Shown here: in pieces, positions 32,101 to 44,783 of the stretch
How the letters are laid out: each line of letters begins with the position of its first letter
How positions within the stretch are numbered: the stretch's first letter is position 1
NCBI GenBank assembly: GCA_963920765.1
Contig: OY987243.1
Span: 31,991,060 to 32,055,059 of the forward strand
From: Ulota crispa
Lineage: Eukaryota > Streptophyta > Bryopsida > Orthotrichales > Orthotrichaceae
DNA: 64,000 nt
Direction: 5' to 3'
Notes under the pieces: generated by a model
What the model saw: the letters and a program-made list of their open reading frames with translations, nothing else
Database searches by the model: none
What the model was told of the DNA's origin: nothing
Position numbers and translations under genes: made by a program

Positions 32101-35040
32101 GTCACTGCTGGCAAAGACGGCAGGGTCTCCGGCATCCGGGGCTCGGTTGGAGGGGCTCCACAGGCCCTGATGACGGTTGATGTCAAGCAGCTCGTCGTCA
32201 TGCCTTGTCGTGGCTTTCCTCCATCGCTGCTCGAAATTCGTGAGCACATCGTAAGCAGCCGGGCCTTCAATCTTGCAGTGCAAGTCGTGCCATGGTTCCC
32301 TGGGTCCTCCACTGTCTGGTGCAAACTGCTCCAAGAGAAAGCAAAAAAATTTAAAAAAAAGTTAAAAAAATACATCTCTTGCCTGCTGTTGATAAGCTTG
32401 GAGAATTCTAAGAAAAAAATCTAGATGTTGGGGCTCACCTCAAAAGACTTCTGGCGGAAGTCACCCTTGTGCTCGTTCTGTAACGAGGCAAACATGTAAT
32501 GCGTAGGCGTGTCCCATCGGCCTCCCGTGAGGTCCAGGCCACCAATAAAGGCAGACAACCTCCTCTGGCCAGTCGGTCCACTGTCAACGATGACGGATTT
32601 CTGGTGATGTGTGTAGAGTGTCCCCACTACCTGAAACTCAGCAACACATTCTTTTGATCAGGCATTCGATTACTCATGAAACACGAGCAGCTGTCAAAAG
32701 AGGTAGAAAAGCATTATTGATTACAATTCAACAATGTTTTTGGATCATATTACATGGCTTGATTTGTTAACTCCTTGTGAGATTATTAACCTACCTTTTG
32801 CCTGAACCAAGTCGTCTTGGATGCACCGTACCGCGGAGCTAGAATACACCGGACTCCTGTACCTTTGAAAAACTTCTTAGTTTCTTCGTCATGCGTGTCC
32901 ATCAAACCAGCCTGCACGTAAGCAGATTTGAAGACGTCAGCACCTTAATCCAAAAGTCAGCACACTACAAACCCCCAAGTGCCCAAATGCCCAACAATGA
33001 CCACTTTCATGTCTATAGCAGTTAAAAACGGAGTTTCTACAAAAGGCAACAAAATATGCGTAGACAAATAAGAAAAAGATTTTGAACACATTCCTAGTGT
33101 TGTGAACACTCTCGAGGTCTTAGGAAGAAGAAATCTAAACGCCGAAAGAACCAAGAATTCACGGCCGACTCAACTGATCGGTTTGCAAAAAATGCTTAAG
33201 TCATTTAGGACCAGATTTTTTCGTTTCACCAGAATCAGTGAAGGTTAAGAACCTTTGTTGGAAAAGGCCAGAAAGTACCGTTTTTACGAAGAGAACGTCG
33301 TGAGAGGATTTGTCATCCCAAGCTAAGATTAAGACGCGCACTCCCTGGCTTGCTTTTTGCTTCAAAAGTTCACCCAGGGTTAAGTCACCGCCTGCAACCA
33401 CAGGGCGGTGAGCATCACGCACCAGCTTCACTTTGTCCCACACGGACCACCCGGCAATGTACACCAAGTGCTGGGCATCGTAGATGGCAGTGCAGAGTTC
33501 TTCCCAGCAGAGGCCATGGGAGTATTGCAACCCCCCGTCCAGCAAAATACTCGGCAGGGTGTTGTTGTACACGTGGGCGTCCTGGTAAAGCGTGACTCGA
33601 CAGCCTTGCCGCAAAGGAAAGTAAGTGTTAGGCACACCATGCGCACTGCCCACTGCCTGAGTGTGCACAGCACTTTGCTCCACAGGAATGTACCGCACAG
33701 CTAAACGTAGTTTAGCACCCTCTTTGCATGGTGTCCCATCCTTGGTCACCAGATCGAACCACCCATCGACAACTCCACCGTGGAGTAGCAACGTGGGAGA
33801 AATGCTGACTTCACCAATGAACTGGGAGCCCATGATATCCTGGTCTTTGACGACGAAGCGAATGTTGAACGTGTGATGAGCGACGGGTACCAGGAAGTGC
33901 TCGTTCCACTTGGGATTTGCGTCGTTGTTGATCACTCGGGTGCGTGCCACCGTGGCTCCTGCCACCACCACTGTTGTGTATGGATCGCTGGTGATCACCG
34001 ACGACGGCCCGTGCGTTCGCGTTGCCGATTTGAGCTTCTCCAGCGGGCCTGGCAGGTTCTTGTGTGCAAACAAGCGGATCTTCTCTGAAAACATGTCCAT
34101 GTTTGGCAAGCTCACGGCCTCGTAGATCGACGCCTCCAGCGTCCCGTGCAGTAGATAGCCTGCGTCCGGTGGTGTGCCGTGCACCTGGATCGCACCTCCA
34201 GGTGACTCTATCTCGTCTGTTATGCGACCTGAAAACATCCACCGCCAACTCCCACTCAACACCACGTCGCCAGAAAATTGGGAGTGCATTCAAGCAACGT
34301 TGCTACACTATGTCAAATTGGTGAGCATCTGTGCTAGGGGACCAGTTTCAAGCTCAGTTTTGACGTCTTTTCAAAACCAGAAACGTATGACATGATGATT
34401 ATATGAAATCTAGACTTAGTGATTCATATGAGTCCCATACGATTGTAGTTTCCAAGACGATTTCTGGTAGGGAAATGGAACAGTGTGAAACCAAGCTTGT
34501 CCTCCACATTCGAATACCAACTGGATCTAAACAGTTCTTACTCAGAATGGTCTTCCTTAGAGTTTCTAGTATTTAACATACAGTCAGGAGATAATACATC
34601 CTCATACCAGTTCAAAGCCATGGAAATGTGCAGAACGCACCTGAGTACGGCCCATTGCCATACTGCACATACGGCTGCTCAGTATACGGGCCGGTTGAAT
34701 CAGCATTTTGGTGGAATGACGGGCCAAGGCCATGGGAGGAGCCACTAAAAGGAGCTTGGGATGCTGGTGGTGGATACAGGGCTCCCTCGGGAGGGGAAGT
34801 ATTATACAGGGGTGGAGGAGGCTGGGGAGCAGGTGCGGTGTACCCGGGAGGTGGATAAAGCTCTCCAGACCGTGAAGAACTCTCTCGTGAGACGGAGGCC
34901 CGGTATGACGGGCTGGACAGGATGTCTGGCGGTGGAGATGGTCTCGTGTCGACAGTCAGCGGTGCTCGTGATGTCGAAAACAATTTCCCCAATCCCCATC
35001 GACTTCCCTCTGGTCTACCAGTTTCCCCTGACATAGCCAT
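29151..35040 (-). CDS. PLD: C2-domain phospholipase D with proline-rich N-terminus, 11 exons
   Basis: Hydrolyses phospholipids such as phosphatidylcholine to phosphatidic acid. Exons in transcript order: 35040-34641, 34228-33279, 32911-32795, 32630-32439, 32325-32074 (acceptor could be 32328), 31817-31749, 31156-31009, 30860-30712, 30475-30305, 29991-29794, 29447-29151; 2943 nt, 980 residues, phases consistent. Residues 1-133 form a Pro/Tyr/Ser-rich tail ([17 protein letters not shown]) as in PLD beta/gamma types. The C2 domain spans about 158-293, with SDPY (Asp215) and DQD (262-264) as probable calcium ligands. HKD1 is HHQKSVIVD (497-505), HKD2 HSKGMIVDD (830-838), and IENQYF lies at 691-696. 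REPWHDLH and GSANINQRS are also conserved. Both HKD motifs are intact, so an active enzyme is likely. The ATG at 34289 heads a long ORF but lies upstream of the exon 2 acceptor and is not the start. A 5' UTR intron acceptor may lie just upstream of the ATG. Calcium/PIP2 dependence is inferred from the class. Confidence 0.94.
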
Positions 35041-36459
35041 TCTAGCCTTAGCCTGTCACCAAGATTAGGGTTTAGAAATAGGAGCACTTGCCAACCAGCC
35101 TTCAAAAAATCTCCTTCACTTAGAAATCTGCTCTCCTCCTAAACCCTAATATTGGTGTAGATTCATAAGCCTGAATTGCAGCAACTTGTCAAGACGATCT
35201 GCAGCATACACGATGTGTTTTTCAGTACTCAACCTATTCCACACTCAGGTTCTCTGTCCCAAGTTTCAATGTTGTGGTCAATTCCACACTAGGTCCAACT
35301 CGTTTTCCTATCCAAACTTGAATCTAGAAGCTTCAATTATTGTGTATGCATTATAGAATGATGCAACTGGAGAGTACAAAACAAAAGAGTTCAATTGCGA
35401 ATAGTAGGGTACTGTACAAAACGGAATCTTCTGTTTTTTATTCCATTTCAAAATGGCCATTATGATGGCCTAAGACTCGGTTCGTAAGAGCTGAAACTAC
35501 TAACTTACTGCAAAGATTGAAAAATGTCCGAATTTATCACTGAACTAGAAACGGAATAAAACTGGGGTTCGCCGGTTTTCCAGGAAACCCTAATTCAAAA
35601 GGACAAATGGCGTAGTACAAGCCCGTACAAGCCTACATCGCTAGAGAGAAACCCAAAAAAGACAATATCTCCAAAAATAGGCCTGATGAATTCACCAAAG
35701 CTACAACCAAATCCTTTCGAATAATGAAAAACATTCAACACTATTCCACACACTCGCAATCCTCGCACTTCTCACACAATCACAGCGAAAATTTGGGATA
35801 CAGGAAGAAAACTTTAAGAAGATTTTAGCGTCAGCTTCCACACTTGATTTGTACCTCTTGGTGATGAAATCGCGACACTAAATGAAGTTCCTTGTACCGA
35901 TCGAGGCAACGGATCCGTTTGAGATTCAATAAGCCCCTGTAATTCTACCAAAGTGAGAAATTTGAGAGTTGGGAGAGAAAAGGGGAGGCAGGGGAAGAAG
36001 AACCTTGAAGCCCCTTCAGATTAAGTGGACTCCTTGTATGAAATTGGAGCTACTCACGAGGTAGAGATTCATAAGCTGTGAGGAAGAATTAGGCGAGTAA
36101 GCAAAACTTAGAGCTTCTTCGATCTACCTTAGTTTTGACGATTTTGGAGATTTTGCTGCCAACCCAATGACGAGTTTGGTGCGTGGACTGGTGAATATTC
36201 TGGATATTTGGCTTTGAGTGTCGAAAGAGCGCAGTTTCCGAGTTGCAGAGACTCTTGACTGAGGCGCATGGTACAGTAGGTGGCAAGTTGGGGAGGTGCC
36301 ACTTGGCCTACATTTTAGGCGGGCTACACGATGTCGGTAGGTGTAACTAAACCCTTTCACGATGAGCTGGGCGGTAGGTAGAGCTGAGGTAGGTAGGTAG
36401 GAATGTTTGTGGACATCAGGACATGTTGCTCAGTAGGAAGGCCGCGCTCTAAAGGTAGT
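35041..36459. promoter_or_regulatory. 5' flank of the phospholipase D gene
   Basis: Probable 5' UTR, possibly with a UTR intron (read on the minus strand, GGTGACAG|GCTAAGG about 10 bp before the ATG), and promoter. Telo-box-like AAACCCTAA sequences occur near 35070 and 35143. No ORF supported. Confidence 0.4.
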
Positions 36460-36800
36460 ATGCTCGAAAACCGTCCTGCCTTTTCATGGGCTTTCAAGAG
36501 AGGAAGGGTTTTTGTCCAATTTTCAGGTAAAGAGAATTGAATGGTATAAGTAAGACAATTTTTTTCATATTTTTTGAAGCATTTGTGGATTGTTGATGAT
36601 TTTTCAAAGTTTTTTTTATAGTAGACACCTATTTGTGCCTCTAGACCTTTCATAAATTGTCCTTTTTTGTAATTTGTAAAGAGATGAGGAGAAACCAAGG
36701 AGTGTGATTGGTTCTTGTAGTAAAATACACTTTTTCTTCTATGACTTGAAGAGGTCCATTCAAAAACCACTTCATATCCATTCTTGAGTTACCTATAGCT
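36460..36800. mobile_element. F6 MITE copy, opposite orientation, one end truncated
   Basis: TGCTCGAAAA near 36461, then TGCCTTTTCATGG and CAATTTTTTTCATATTTTTT GAAGCAT, align to the inverse of the element at 27621-28020. Similarity runs to CCATTCTTGAGTTACCTATAG near 36795. The second terminal repeat is not recognisable, so this end seems lost or diverged. A 137-codon minus-strand ORF over it is read as chance. Confidence 0.75.
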
Positions 36801-39340
36801 CACTTTACATGAAACAGTCACATTTAGAGCATATTGTGCTTGGAAGCAATTCACAGTTGAATTTTTTTAGTGCAAACTCATAAAAACGTCTTCTTCTTTT
36901 TTCAATTGGACCTTCTTTCAAATGGACCCTAGGGTGAAATGTTTTCAGAATTCCATCTTGAAGAAAATGATGGAATTTAGAAACTTAGCATGATACGTCA
37001 ATTTTGAATTTTTGAGACCCTCAAATAGATCAATTGAATAAAATTTAGTAAAATTCAACAACTACAAAACCCTGGAAGATTTTATTGTAATTTTTTTTTG
37101 TAAAACAAGTGGAATTTTTTCACGCTAGGGTTGCATAAAGGGAAAGAGGGGATTTGAAGAAAGACAAATGTGGGTCTTGTAATTGGTCAAAAAAACTAGC
37201 CTTTATATGGCTTCTAGTGCACAACTATAGGAAGCAGTGATTTTTTTCTCAAAATTCCCAAATTTTTCTTACGTGGCAGTCTATATATATTTAGGACTAT
37301 AAGTTCTTTGCAATAAAAACACATGAGGTAGAATGTTGTCTTTAATTGTGGACCGTGATTTCAATATAGGAAAAAAATCTAGTATTCACAAGTAAATACA
37401 ACCAAAAGAATTAAAGAAGAGATTGGCAATACATTGGTCACAAACTTTACTATCATGCAATCACTTAAACCAAGAAATTACAATAGTAGGTTGGTAACAT
37501 ACTTTACAATCATGTAATTACTCAAAACAAAGAACGAGCTTTTAGTTGTTACTAATACTAGATTTTTATAGCATGCCTCTAGATGACCCCTTGTCTATAT
37601 TACTAAATTATCTTATGATTTATGCTTACAAAAAAATTGATAAGGCAAAAGGCATCCTTGAATCAAAATAAAATGGAGAATATTCAATGGTTGGAACAAA
37701 TACTTTGTTGGAGCATCATTACTAGAGCAAGAAAACCTCACTAACAACAAGAAAAATCAATCTTGGATTTAGAAGTCAAACCATCTTATTTGCTTCATTT
37801 GTGCAACTCACCTAACTTATAATGAATTGGAAGAATCCCAAGCAATTGCAAAATGCAACCTTCCATTGAATACGGTATCTTGCTCACAAAGAGGACTTTT
37901 TTTTATTAGCAACAATTGCCAATTCTACCAAAAACTGTTCATTTTAAAGGAACAACAAAATTTTAATGATAAGTCATAACATTAATTACACACTACTTCA
38001 TTTAAAATCAAGGTTGTTGCAACTTTTTATTTTTGTTGTTGCATATACTTCTATCACAAGATCTACAAGTGTGCAAGCAAGATATTTTTTCTATAGCGTA
38101 TGAGCATTGACACCAATGTTAATTGTTGTCATGCACATGTTCTTTTCTCCAATATTAGCTAACAAAACATCTTTACCTACATGAGCCTTTATGACACCTT
38201 CCTATCATTGCTAAATATTGTTTTGAAAGCATAACACAGCACTTAACAACCTTTCCTCTAATGTTGTAAATTACTCACAAATTTTAGCATCCATCTATAT
38301 CAAAGTATTGTTAAGGTTTTTTCACAATTTCATATTAATATTCAAGAATCTACTATACCATGTTCTCTTTCCATAGATAACCTATTGGAGAATTGATACT
38401 GAACAAACTTTCATGCTAAGGTTCTAGATATGAAAAAGGGTAAGTGCATCCGAAATTGCTACTTGAAATGCAGTATAAATTTGAACTGGCAATTTTGGGT
38501 GCACGTGCCTTAGAACCAACTAACATCTTTCCACAAACCCTTCTAATATAATAATAACGACATATTTTATTGTCATATCCCCGTTTCAACTCAACTTTAG
38601 TTACAGTTAGTTATAACTTTATTAACTTAGAGTTCACATAGTAGAGTTCCTATTTTTCATGCCTTTATCTTATGGAACTTTGGTGTAGGGTATCAAAAGA
38701 ATAAACTTTTAATCACGCCATCCCTCAAAAAGAAGTCAGAGTTCTTCTAATTAACGACACACGGAATATAATACAAAAACTTATTTTTCATATGCTCATG
38801 GTAGTACACCCAAAGCTTATTAAAAGATGATGAATCACACGAAGCAGAAAATCTTTCCTTTTACACTCCAGAACCTATGCTGGGTACTGACAATTCCAGA
38901 AGAAAAAAAATTGGTGAAGTGACGAGACCATCGAGACCACAAAATCGAAGTCCATATCCACTGCAGAAAATATGTGAAATGGTTAAGATTCAGAAAGGGC
39001 AGAAGCTCATTGAGAAAACATTCAATGAACAAAAAGAAATGTTCCACATGCTGCAGCTTGGCTGCGGTCTTGCATAAAACTCACGCCAACTCTATCAACA
39101 CCTACATCTTCCTGATTTCGAGGCCTGCGACACAACCACGCAACAAGAAACTGGACAATGTTTGAATGTCCCACTCCAAATCCTTGACCATGGCAAGACA
39201 CGGGTTTTAATCGGAACCTTCTCCTTCAAACCATCAATCCACCATCAATCCTGATGAACGATTTTATATTAAAAAGCTTATAAAGATAATAGGCAGCTCC
39301 CTATTCCCACCAAAGGCGTCACTACAGACGCCACCAACTT
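36801..39340. other. AT-rich gene-free stretch
   Basis: No supported gene or recognisable repeat. The last few hundred bases should contain the 3' UTR of the minus-strand FYVE-ankyrin gene. Confidence 0.4.
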
Positions 39341-42300
39341 TTATCTTTCTCTCGCAGATTCTATCCGCTGCCGCATTTTGTATCCCAAAGTGGTTTGAGC
39401 ACAATCAACAGGACTTTCTCCTGTAAGCACATCGTACAGTACGGTCAGCTGTCTCGTACAAGTCGAGAACTCTGGAGCGTAAAATACTCATTTATATGTT
39501 TTACACAGAAATGCAAGACTATGTAGACAACATCGATAATAAGCGATTGACAACACTCTGCAATCCTGACATTAAACACCAGTGAACAAATGAATTAGCC
39601 TGGACATGAGAACATGTATCCCACCTTGTGAATTCTTAGCTGACACATTAGCACCGGCGTCCATTAACATAAACGTGATCTCTGTGAAGTTAAACATTGC
39701 AGCCTGCAGATCCACCAGAAAAAATTCATCAACATGAGCATACAATACTCCAGAATTAACATTATACAGGATTCCCAATGGCACCTTCACTGGCAAACGT
39801 CATCAACTCAGATCAGAAAATAGTTTTTTGAATCATCAAACGACTTTGTGCACGACATCAAAAGGTCTAGTAGGAGATGTTACCAAGTGAAGCAATGACA
39901 TTCCTTGCTTGTCAACGTAATTAGGATCAAGCCCCTGCAACATTATCGAATGTAAAAATAGCAGGTAAGCCTTAAATTTGAACTCACACAGAACTTCAGA
40001 TATGGTTGTGAATCTCAAACATGCAGCATGGCTATTCTAAAACTCATCGTATATACTAGGTCGTGCTGCTATGAGCGTCGAGAAAGGCAAAGAGAATCCA
40101 GTGCTCTCTACGAGAAGCAAGTACGAAACACTGACCTGTCCCAATAGGTGTTTGACTGCAGCAGCATCTGACGCTTTGACAGCCTCCCTGAGTCCCTGGG
40201 TGGCAGTGCTCAAAGATGTGAAGCATTCAAGGCGCAAATGACGCACACCAGCAAAGACCAACTCAAGAGGCATCTCGCATAAGAAAGACATACCCATGAA
40301 ACAAAAGCAAGGTACCGAAGCATCAAAACGTCTGCCCATCAACACACGTAGAATAAAAAACAGTCTACCAACCAAAAGAATTTGAGACCAATTTATCAAC
40401 AAACCCATGTTGAAAACTCGAGTAATTAAGAATAGAAATCAGAACATAAACAGACTGTCTTTCAGGAAGATCTAAGAAGTACCTCTCCACTGGGCTCGTA
40501 GGACTTTGACAGAGTGCGGCTTTTTCCTTGTGAAGTATTTCCACTTTGGAAGAACAGACTGCATAAACAACACATAAAGAAACCACATGCTGATTGGGAA
40601 AAGCCTAGAAGATACTTAAAAGGTGATAAGAATTATGTCAAAATCGCAATTAGCTCCAGTGAAATACATATCCTAAACAACTCTATTAGCAAGGACCTTG
40701 CTATGTTCTGCATGAAACAACCCGATGGACATTTAGATACATAAGAACCACAGATCGTACACAACGGTTTCAAACTGTACGACTGTAATAAAATGAAATT
40801 AAGCAAACCTTGGCATACTGCTTCCATAAGACGAGGAGTTTCCAACTGAGGTAGCAACCGAGGGGGCTGGAGACACCTTCTTTGGTTTCACTTGTTGAAT
40901 TACGGGAAACGGTGAGGGTAAGCGCATCTGGGAAGACAGATCCTTAATTTGATCAACCAGTTCAATACAAAAAGAGCACGACAATATGTATGGGATTAGT
41001 ACAAAACATTACGAATTCCATGGAGCTTTTTCTACACAGCGTCAGAATCATCCATTCGTTTTGAGCTCCATGTATTAGATGCTTTATACATAGTAACTTG
41101 AACGAGTATATACCTCAGGCACAGGAGCAGGAGAAGGAGCAGGGGCTGGAGCTTCGCATATACACAACGGCATACCGCAAGTGCACTCAATGGCTGGAGT
41201 TGGTGGTGGAGCAGGAGCAACCTCAACCTCGTTACGAGTAAGACTCATTTTACCGATTGACGAACTAGTCTTCTCAACAGCTTCTCCAAAGTTTCTCGAA
41301 GTGACCGGCTTTGCTCTGGCCCTGGTAAGCAAGAACAGTGTCCAGCTCTCACGTTTAGACACAAAAAACCTGAAAAAGGTAAACTTGGCTTTGGCATACC
41401 TAACCATTTCGACACACTAATAGCTATACTGAATAACATTGCAAGTGACGAAAATCAGCTTTGGAACCATCTAAAAAGTTCCACCTTTGCATAGTAGGAG
41501 CTGAGAAAGAGTCTGAAACCTGCTCATCAGAGCTTCTACTCTATGAACAAGCAAGTTCAACTGATGCAAAGAGAACGCATCTCTGTCAATGCTTCAAACA
41601 ACATGTGCTCACATACTTGGGAGGCTTGACGCAGTCATCGCAAACTCGTACAGGGGTGTAAATTCCAAATTGGGGAAGAGCCTGAGGTTCCAAACAGAAA
41701 CAATAATCCACTCCAAGTGTGTCAGATCCAACCACCCAAAAACATAACCACGTCCAACCAACCACTTGCTAAAGGAGCAGAACCCTTCAATCAGCACTTA
41801 CACAAAACTGCCACCCTAAAATCTTTAGCAAGAAACATATATTCATTAGGAAGATGTCCATCTGTTCAAGTATCAATTCTAGGTCATGTACCAAATAAAA
41901 CTTTGAACAACTTTGAATGCGGTATTCAAATAACGTACATTTTAGTAAGTCGGAATTCTCTTTCATTTTACTAACAAATAAGCGTAAATATTTAACCACA
42001 GGAACACTAAAAATGACGATTTTGGCTGTCCCTAGCTGGGCAACGCTCCTAAACCCTAATCACAACCCGTATCAATTGACCTACCTTCTGATTCGAGGAA
42101 TGCTCGTTGCAGAGGCTTCTCCCACAAGCACGACAATGATGCTGGCACAACACAAAATCACAGTCAGTCGCTATCCATTCCTCATGGATTCATGATATAA
42201 GCGAATTATCAGATGAATTCAAGTCATTGCCACGGACACACGAAAATTCCAAGGCAACCTAAAAAGCACACGGTCCAGTCACAGCTGCGTCCCATGATAC

Positions 42301-42424
42301 AAAGGCACTGTCAGATGACGACGCAGAACAATCAAACTAATCTCACCCGGCGCTTAAAGGTCGTGAATGTGCAATTGCACACCCTGCAGTGCGCGGTTTC
42401 CTCATAAGGTGGAGGATCGTCCAT
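39341..42424 (-). CDS. FYVE zinc finger + ankyrin repeat protein, 10 exons
   Basis: Exons in transcript order: 42424-42347, 42141-42085, 41681-41617, 41321-41114, 40927-40809, 40558-40483, 40195-40136, 39934-39884, 39703-39625, 39420-39341; 873 nt, 290 residues, all phases consistent. Residues about 10-66 form a FYVE domain: CRVCNCTFTTFKRRHHCRACG then LCNEHSS and VRVCDDC. It has the basic RRHHCRACG patch that binds PtdIns3P but no N-terminal WxxD, so phosphoinositide binding is probable, not certain. Residues about 68-201 are a Pro/Ala/Ser-rich linker with a cysteine cluster CTCGMPLCIC. Residues 202-290 are ankyrin repeats (LREAVKASDAAAVKHLLGQG, DPNYVDKQGMSLLHLAAMFN, LMDAGANVSAKNSQGESPVD) and a basic C-terminal helix. 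A role at endosomal membranes, as in other FYVE proteins, is inferred. A telo-box (GATTAGGGTTT) lies about 25 bp upstream of the start codon. Confidence 0.9.
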
Positions 42425-43138
42425 GATCGCCGAAGTTCTTCAAACTTCAGATTAGGGTTTCAACGCGACCGACAATTGATACACCAATTGCAGCGCTACT
42501 TTGGCCAACACTTTCAAAGAATCAACTGGTTCGAACCGAATATAAATCGCGACCGCTTCTTCGATCCCTAAATTCACACCACACAGCTCAACAGTTCCAT
42601 CCACCTGCTAAAACCACCGCACTAGTTCAGCTCTCAACAATCAATCTCAAAAATCAAATCAATCCCAAAAAGCAAACTAATCCCAAATAGTAACAACGAA
42701 ATGAAATCAGATCTGTTGATAACAAAAGAACGAACTCCGCCAGCGATAAAAGAAGAGTCTGAGCATTTTGAAAGAACCCTACCGCGGTTCTCCTTGAAAT
42801 GTGGCCACTCCCGTAAACCTCAGGAATAGAAATTTTGTTCCAACACAGAGGAACCTAAACCTCGGTCAGCGACTTCAGCAGCTCCGCTTGCGGATGAAAC
42901 GATTCCTGTGAGCTTTGCGTAATCCGGCTGGGTAGCATCAAGTCCAGTTCTGCAACGAAGATGATCTTGTTGGGACAATGGTCGGAGACCAGAGAGACGA
43001 TCATACCCGGATCTCGATATTGTGCCTGAACTGATACCCTTTTATCTCCCGGACCAAGGGCCCAATCTTGAACGATGCATGAGTGTAAACAAGTTTTGCG
43101 CATTGATATGCAAACATGTATTTTGTACATCCATGTGG
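42425..43138. promoter_or_regulatory. 5' flank of the FYVE-ankyrin gene
   Basis: Probable 5' UTR and promoter. A minus-strand open stretch (about 42855-43022) encodes a peptide of good composition, but I do not recognise it and it has no clear splice link. It could be a 5' UTR exon. The F3 MITE at 43139-43438 lies immediately upstream. Confidence 0.4.
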
Positions 43139-43438
43139 AAGGTATGTACACCCATAAGCGTCAAACTAAGGGTTTTGAACATGATGAGTATCTATAAACA
43201 ACTAACAAATTAAATAATAAGTTTGCACTTTTGAATGTATTGAATGTATTATTTGGATATTGTGAGAATAAATTGTGAATTTTTAAAGAGCAACTTGCCA
43301 TTGCACCCATAACCACTATTAAGATTTCATATTCATGTTGTATATCCTTGTCATTACATCTATTCACATTCACAGATTTTTTAAGATTGTAGAGGTGATG
43401 GCTATGGAAACAGTGGTGCTCATGGGTGTACATACCTT
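43139..43438. mobile_element. F3 MITE, 300 bp
   Basis: AAGGTATGTACACCCATAAG at the left and CATGGGTGTACATACCTT at the right are inverted copies. The interior (AGGGTTTTGAACATGATGA, TTTGCACTTTTGAATGTATT, GAATTTTTAAAGAGC) is shared almost throughout with the copy at 44409-44724. A further CATGTGG similarity flanks both ends. Confidence 0.88.
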
Positions 43439-43957
43439 ACATCCACATGTTACTGTATTTTTGGTTTTTTTAATTCTTCTGCTCAGGATTTTTTTTTCAT
43501 TTTACAAGGGTTGAGCAACTCACACCCAACAATGCAATCAAGCAAGGAAAAAATTGACAAAATTGGGTAGAATCGTCAACATGTGCACATTCATTCATAA
43601 ATTATATCAATACAAGTAAACTTCATCCAGATTTTTGCAAATTTGGTGTAGACATGGGGAGGGATTTGACAAATGCCTCCTTTCTCCACCATATATTTTC
43701 AGTGTTATTGTAGCCAGTGACAATTTGAGATAAGATTTATGCAAATATTTACCAAAAAAAAACCCTGCTTTTGCTTGTTCAGTAGAGGCATCCATAAAAG
43801 TACTTTTTAATTTGTTTATAACTCGAAGGATAAAAGATTCGTTTTGCCCAAAAACAATTGATATAGTAGTAGAATAGATCTTACACCATTGAAATATCAA
43901 CACTAGTTATTTCAAGATGTGGCGAAATGCAATATAGAATGAGATGTTTTTTCGTCT

Positions 43958-44783
43958 TTAACCCCTAAAGGATCGAGAGCCCTTTTGGGGGCAAATGGGA
44001 TTTTGGGCATTTTGGGCATGTATCTATGACTAAACTACTTTGCATGATTTTTTGAAATTTTAATTGAAGGTGAGGAATTCAAAAATCTACGTGGGAATGT
44101 AATTTTTCTTCATTCCAATATTCCAACATTTATTGAAAAAGTTAAAAATGAAAATTTGGAGAAATTTCATTTTTTTCAAATAAAAATCCGAAATAGGTTC
44201 TTTAGACTTATATAGGCATAGGGAGCTTTGAATCATTCAATTTTGATAAATGAGATGAAAGTTATGAGAAGCAGTTTTAGTTTGTGGGTAAGTGTGGTTT
44301 TGAGACAATAAATGTGGGAATGATGAAAAAATTACACTCCCGTGTAGGTTTTTGAATTCCTCACTTTCAATAAAAGTTTTAAAAAAACACGCAAAGTAGT
44401 TTAGCCATAAGGTAGCAGCACCCATAAGCATCAAATTAAGGGTTTTGAACATGATGATTATTAATAAACATCTAGCAAATTATAGGATCCTTTTAGCAAG
44501 AGAAAAATGATGAGTTTGCACTTTTGAATGTATTATTTGGATACTGTGAGAATAAGTTGTGAATTTTTAAAGAGCCAACTGCAATTGCACCTAATACCAA
44601 CACTAAGGTTTCATGTTCACATGTTATACATCCTTGTAATTACATCTATTCACTTCCACATATTTTCCAAGATTTTAGAGGTGATGGTTATGGGTATAGT
44701 GATGGTTACAGGTGTTGCTACTTTAGGTACATGCCCAAAATCCCGTTTGTCCCCCAAAGGGACAATGGTCCTTTAGGGGTTAA
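43958..44783. mobile_element. F2 foldback element interrupted by an F3 MITE
   Basis: Ends TTAACCCCTAAAGGAT and GGTCCTTTAGGGGTTAA. Long arms: AAATGGGATTTTGGGCAT, CTAAACTACTTTGC and GTGAGGAATTCAAAAATCTA on the left are found inverted on the right. The right arm is cut between GTAGTTTAGCCATA and GGTACATGCCC by the F3 copy 44409-44724; removing that insertion restores the arm pairing. Confidence 0.85.
44409..44724. mobile_element. F3 MITE nested in F2
   Basis: Ends GGTAGCAGCACCCATAAGC and GGTGTTGCTACTT, with TA at both junctions. Its interior is collinear with 43139-43438. Confidence 0.85.

Noticed and set aside
33201-34289. Methionine start of the long 362-codon ORF as the phospholipase D start
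   Set aside because: The acceptor at 34229 joins in phase to the proline-rich exon 1; sequence between 34289 and 34229 is intronic in that model.
36357-36770. 137-codon minus-strand ORF
   Set aside because: Lies mostly within a copy of MITE family F6 and is not conserved as an ORF in the copy at 27621-28020.
42855-43151. 98-codon minus-strand ORF upstream of the FYVE gene
   Set aside because: Not recognised, partly overlaps an F3 element terminus, no clear splice link; left as a possible 5' UTR exon.
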